From: Saccharopolyspora gloriosae
GTDB lineage: Bacteria; Actinomycetota; Actinomycetes; Mycobacteriales; Pseudonocardiaceae
Assembly: GCF_022828475.1 (NCBI RefSeq)
Contig: NZ_CP059557.1
Location: forward strand, 6,681,470-6,745,469
DNA length: 64,000 nucleotides
Direction: 5' to 3'
In this document: piece by piece, positions 61,319 through 64,000 of the stretch
How positions within the stretch are numbered: position 1 is the first letter of the stretch
Layout: every line of letters starts with the position of its first letter
The notes under the pieces: generated by a model
Seen by the model: only the letters and a program-made list of their open reading frames with translations
Told to the model about the DNA's origin: nothing
The model's database searches: none
Program-made: the position numbers and the translations under genes

Positions 61319-62260
61319 TCAAGGCAGCAAGATCAGTTTTCCGCCTGGGTGGCCTTCGATCGAGAGGCGATGGGCTTCGGCGGCTTCGGCCAGCGGGAAG
61401 GTGCGGGCGATGGGGACTTCGAGCTTCCCGGAGGCCGCGAGCGGCAGCAGCCGCTCCCACGCCTTGCCCCGGATCTCCGTTCCCGGGTCCGCCCCCGGGC
61501 CGCCGCCGACGAGCTTGATCCCGTCCTCGCCGCGGTGGAAGGCGGCGGCGCTGACGACCCGATCCGGCGATACGAGCGCCAGCGACGCGTCGATCGCCTC
61601 GTCGGTGCCCGAAGCGTCGATCGCCCCGGAGATCCCGTCGGCCGCCGCCGCGCGCACCCGCTCGACCAGCCCGTCGCCGTAGCGCACCGGGGTGATCCCG
61701 TAGCCGCGCAGCCACTCGGCGCGCGCCGCACCCGCCGTGCCGACGACCCGCGCGCCCGCGGCCACCGCCAGCTGGGCGGCCAGCACGCCGACCGCGCCGG
61801 ACGCGCCGTGGACCAGCACCGTCTCGCCGTCCACGTCGCCGAGCAGCGACAGCATGTGCACGGCGGTGCCACCGGCGAGCAGCAGCCCGGCCGCGGCGTC
61901 CCAGGACAGCCCGGCCGGTTTCGGCACCGCGTTGCTCGCGCGCACCGTCACCGAACTCGCGTAGGCGCCGGAAGCGGGATGCACCACGACCTCGTCGCCC
62001 ACCGAGATCGGTCCCGCCTTGCCGGTGGCGTCCTCGCCGACGGCGGTGACCACCCCGGCGAGCTCGTTGCCCACCGGCAGCGGCAACTTGTCCGGGTCCG
62101 AGCCGAACGCACCGCTGTAGAGCTTGAAGTCGATCGGATTCACCCCGATCGCGCGAACGTCGACGGTGATCCGGCCCGCGGCGGGCTCGGAAACCTCGGT
62201 GTCGACGACGGACAGCACTTCCGGGCCACCGAACGCGGTGGCGACGACCTGTTCAGCCAT
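61319..62260 (-). CDS. NADP-dependent quinone oxidoreductase (zeta-crystallin-like MDR)
   Basis: The 313-residue medium-chain reductase has no zinc ligands. It has the GroES-like start (GGPEVLSVVDTEVSEP, VNPIDFKLYSGAFG), the NADP motif VLVHGASGAVGVLAAQLAVAAG (AxxGxxG type) and the terminal FPLAEAAEAHRLSIEGHPGGKL. It reduces quinones or enones with NADPH. The ATG gives the family-typical MAEQVVATAFGG start. Upstream frames to 63073 are antisense of the next gene. It is convergent with the dynamin gene. Confidence 0.92.
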   Translation of the reverse strand: MAEQVVATAFGGPEVLSVVDTEVSEPAAGRITVDVRAIGVNPIDFKLYSGAFGSDPDKLPLPVGNELAGVVTAVGEDATGKAGPISVGDEVVVHPASGAYASSVTVRASNAVPKPAGLSWDAAAGLLLAGGTAVHMLSLLGDVDGETVLVHGASGAVGVLAAQLAVAAGARVVGTAGAARAEWLRGYGITPVRYGDGLVERVRAAAADGISGAIDASGTDEAIDASLALVSPDRVVSAAAFHRGEDGIKLVGGGPGADPGTEIRGKAWERLLPLAASGKLEVPIARTFPLAEAAEAHRLSIEGHPGGKLILLP

Positions 62261-62395
62261 ATCGGTGCGAACGCCCGCGGGCACGGGGATGATTCCCGCC
62301 CGTTTCACCCGAGTCGGTACCGGAGCGGAACCGGGCGGCCCTACGCTGCGTCGTAACGCTGAGCCGCGGGAAACGGCCGGAAGTGGGGTCGACAG

Positions 62396-63115
62396 ATGTA
62401 CATCGAGGAGACCGGCGCGGGAGACGGCGACATCAAGGTCACCGTCGAGGGCGCGGAGTACACCGCCGAGGCGAACTACGACCTCGACGGCGACGGCGTG
62501 GACGACACGGTCACGATCCTGACCGACGACGGCCACGTGTCCTACGCCGACGAGGACGCCGACGGGCTGGCCGACGTCATGCGCACGGTCGATTCCCGAG
62601 GTGAGGTCGTCGGCCAGGCCCGCTACGACGCGGCCGGGGGCGACTGGGTCGCCGAGCAGCCGCAGCAGCACCCGGGCGAGGGCGACCCGCGCAGGCAGGG
62701 CGGCGCGTCGATGGTGATCGACGCCCCTGGCGGCGAGCAGCAGATCGGCCCCGCCACCGAGGACACCGACAACGACGGCCGAGCCGACACCGCCGTGGTG
62801 ACGACCGAGAACGCGACGTTGCTGGCCACCGACGTGGACGGGGACGGCTCGGCGGATCAGCTGGTGGAGATCGGCAACACCGGCGAGGTCACCATCACCC
62901 ACCACACCGGCGCCGGTCAGTGGACGGTCGTCGAGCAGGGTCGGCTCGACCAGCAGGGGCAGTACACCCCCGCCCCGCATCCGGTCGCCGGCGCGACGGA
63001 CGACGCGACCTGGACCTTCGACGACCCGGAGCCGCCGCCGCAGGAGCCGCGGCCGCAGCAGGTCTCGCAGCACCCGCAGGACGTGTGCTCCGATTCGGAC
63101 GCCGCCTGGAGCTGA
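62396..63115 (+). CDS. Acidic Asp-repeat protein (DUF6802-like)
   Basis: A 239-residue, strongly acidic protein without signal peptide. It contains Asp-rich calcium-type repeats: YDLDGDGVDDTVTILTDDGH, YADEDADGLADVM, EDTDNDGRADTAVV and TDVDGDGSADQLVEI, spaced like FG-GAP or EF-hand-like DxDxDG loops. A Pro/Gln-rich tail ends with a single Cys. Similar proteins are common in Pseudonocardiaceae, often annotated DUF6802. The function is unknown; calcium binding and a cell-surface or scaffold role are inferences. It is divergent from the quinone reductase and upstream of pckG. Confidence 0.7.
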   Translation: MYIEETGAGDGDIKVTVEGAEYTAEANYDLDGDGVDDTVTILTDDGHVSYADEDADGLADVMRTVDSRGEVVGQARYDAAGGDWVAEQPQQHPGEGDPRRQGGASMVIDAPGGEQQIGPATEDTDNDGRADTAVVTTENATLLATDVDGDGSADQLVEIGNTGEVTITHHTGAGQWTVVEQGRLDQQGQYTPAPHPVAGATDDATWTFDDPEPPPQEPRPQQVSQHPQDVCSDSDAAWS

Positions 63116-63528
63116 TCGGCCGAATTCGCCCTATCCGGTGCAATTCGGGTGCCTTTCCGCGCCCGCACGCCGCCCGTCGACGGCCCGCACCGGAGGGCGA
63201 GCGGCCATTCGATGGTCGTTGACGCGTTACCTCTCGTTCGCGGCAGTGTCCGCTTCGCCGGAAATCCTTGGTCATCCAGGCGTCCCGGCGCGCGAATTTT
63301 CGTCTAGACCTCTGCATCGGCGGGGTACTGAATCGATCCCCTTATCGTTCCTGTGAGAGAACCGACACAGCTGATCTCCATTGCGAGCGCCCGGCACCGT
63401 TAACCTCGGTGCATCCCTTTCCATTCCGCCCGTTCTGCGGGTGGGGCGGAGCATTCTCTGAACACGCCGGCGGCACCGCCGTCGGACAGGATTCCGGGCT
63501 GTGGCGCCCAGTCAGGAGACACGAAGCG
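63116..63528. other. Intergenic region upstream of pckG
   Basis: A 413-bp gap without a credible gene. It presumably holds the pckG promoter; I see AT-richer patches near 63290-63360 but no operator or riboswitch that I can name. Confidence 0.5.
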
Positions 63529-64000
63529 ATGACCGCCTTGACCATCCCCGGTCTCGACCAGGCACCGACCCGGCACGCACGCCTGCTGTCGTGGGTGCGC
63601 GAGGTCGCCGAGCTGACCACGCCCGATCAGGTGGTGTGGTGTGACGGCTCCCAGCAGGAGTGGACACGGCTGACCGACGAGCTGGTCGAAGCGGGCACCT
63701 TCACCCGGCTGGAGAAGAAGCCGAACTCGTTCTGGGCCGCATCCGACCCGAGCGACGTCGCGCGCGTCGAGGAGCGGACCTACATCTGCTCGCAGGAGCG
63801 CAAGGACGCGGGCGTGACCAACAACTGGATGCAGCCCGACGAGATGAAAGCGATCATGACCGAGCTCTACCGGGGCTCGATGCGCGGTCGCACCATGTAC
63901 GTCATCCCGTTCTGCATGGGTCCGCTCGACGCCGAGCAGCCGAAGCTGGGCGTAGAGATCACCGACAGCGCCTACGTGGTGACCTCGATGCACATCATGA
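63529..64000 (+). CDS. pckG: Phosphoenolpyruvate carboxykinase (GTP), 5' part
   Basis: Truncated by the window end after 157 codons. The translated start ([36 protein letters not shown]) and segments such as [19 protein letters not shown] and [14 protein letters not shown] are characteristic of GTP-dependent PEPCK. The enzyme converts oxaloacetate to PEP in gluconeogenesis. The full protein is normally about 610 residues. The ATG follows CAGGAGACACGAAGCG. Its position a few genes from trmB parallels M. tuberculosis. Confidence 0.95.
   Translation, partial: MTALTIPGLDQAPTRHARLLSWVREVAELTTPDQVVWCDGSQQEWTRLTDELVEAGTFTRLEKKPNSFWAASDPSDVARVEERTYICSQERKDAGVTNNWMQPDEMKAIMTELYRGSMRGRTMYVIPFCMGPLDAEQPKLGVEITDSAYVVTSMHIM

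Noticed and set aside
61319-63073. A 584-residue minus-strand protein including the quinone reductase
   Set aside because: The N-terminal 270 codons are antisense to the acidic repeat gene at 62396-63115; the family start MAEQVV at 62260 gives the normal length.

Overview
The window is high-GC actinobacterial DNA, most likely a Pseudonocardiaceae chromosome close to Saccharopolyspora. The evidence is the strong third-position G/C bias, frequent GTG starts with purine-rich ribosome binding sites, a dnaK-grpE-dnaJ-hspR heat-shock operon with HAIR operators, GTP-type PEP carboxykinase, an Rv0338c/EtfD-type iron-sulfur reductase, DUF397, DUF1707, DUF4097 and GAP-family proteins. The genus is an inference. 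The conserved genes clpB, dnaK cluster, etfD, dcd with tRNA-Gly, trmB, two IniA/IniC-like dynamins and pckG also cluster near the origin in Mycobacterium tuberculosis, so this looks like core, origin-proximal DNA with accessory genes between conserved anchors.

Layout. 0-6 kb: a membrane-anchored protein, an ABC permease relic, an MFS exporter and clpB with a HAIR operator. 6-12 kb: an AGCS sodium:amino-acid symporter, then a MarR - MFS fusion - YceI operon. 12-19 kb: a six-gene phosphonate operon (FAD oxidoreductase, PhnX-like hydrolase, phnD, phnC, fused phnE, dehydrogenase) in which every junction is a 4-nt overlap, next to a GntR/HutC regulator. 19-22 kb: MarR, a PPOX-fold protein and a flavohemoprotein. 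22-26.5 kb: hspR, dnaJ, grpE, dnaK. 26.7-30 kb: a DUF4097 protein, a TetR-SMR pair and small membrane proteins. 30-35.4 kb: etfD, a small secreted protein, Uma2, DUF397, a hairpin array and an epoxide hydrolase. 35.7-40.9 kb: a sugar transporter, dcd, tRNA-Gly(CCC), a low-GC islet with an HNH protein, a flavoprotein and GtrA. 41-48 kb: an amidohydrolase, a two-component system, a catalytically dead ABC ATPase homologue, trmB and a universal stress protein. 48-56 kb: a repeat-rich gap, an ABC exporter, a HAD phosphatase, and a second two-component system interleaved with a GT39-like membrane protein. 56-64 kb: two dynamin-like GTPases with a GrpE-like protein, a quinone oxidoreductase, an acidic repeat protein and the start of pckG.

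The most notable non-coding structure is a family of at least six full copies and one partial copy of an intergenic element. A seven-base stem segment differs in every copy, yet its partner changes with it in all six; four copies pair perfectly, one has a G-U pair and one a single mismatch. Two unrelated inner hairpins can occupy the same apical position. In five of six copies the right edge lies 24-34 bp past the stop codon of a minus-strand gene. That pattern indicates selection on structure, and I do not recognise the family. A second hairpin family (34.0-34.2 kb) has degenerate half-copies at 35.5 and 58.8 kb.

Between 50.7 and 56.9 kb six consecutive recognisable genes carry about eleven single-base frame changes, almost all of them lost bases in short G/C runs. 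I read this as probable sequencing error in a low-quality stretch rather than decay, so those proteins should be reconstructed before being called absent.
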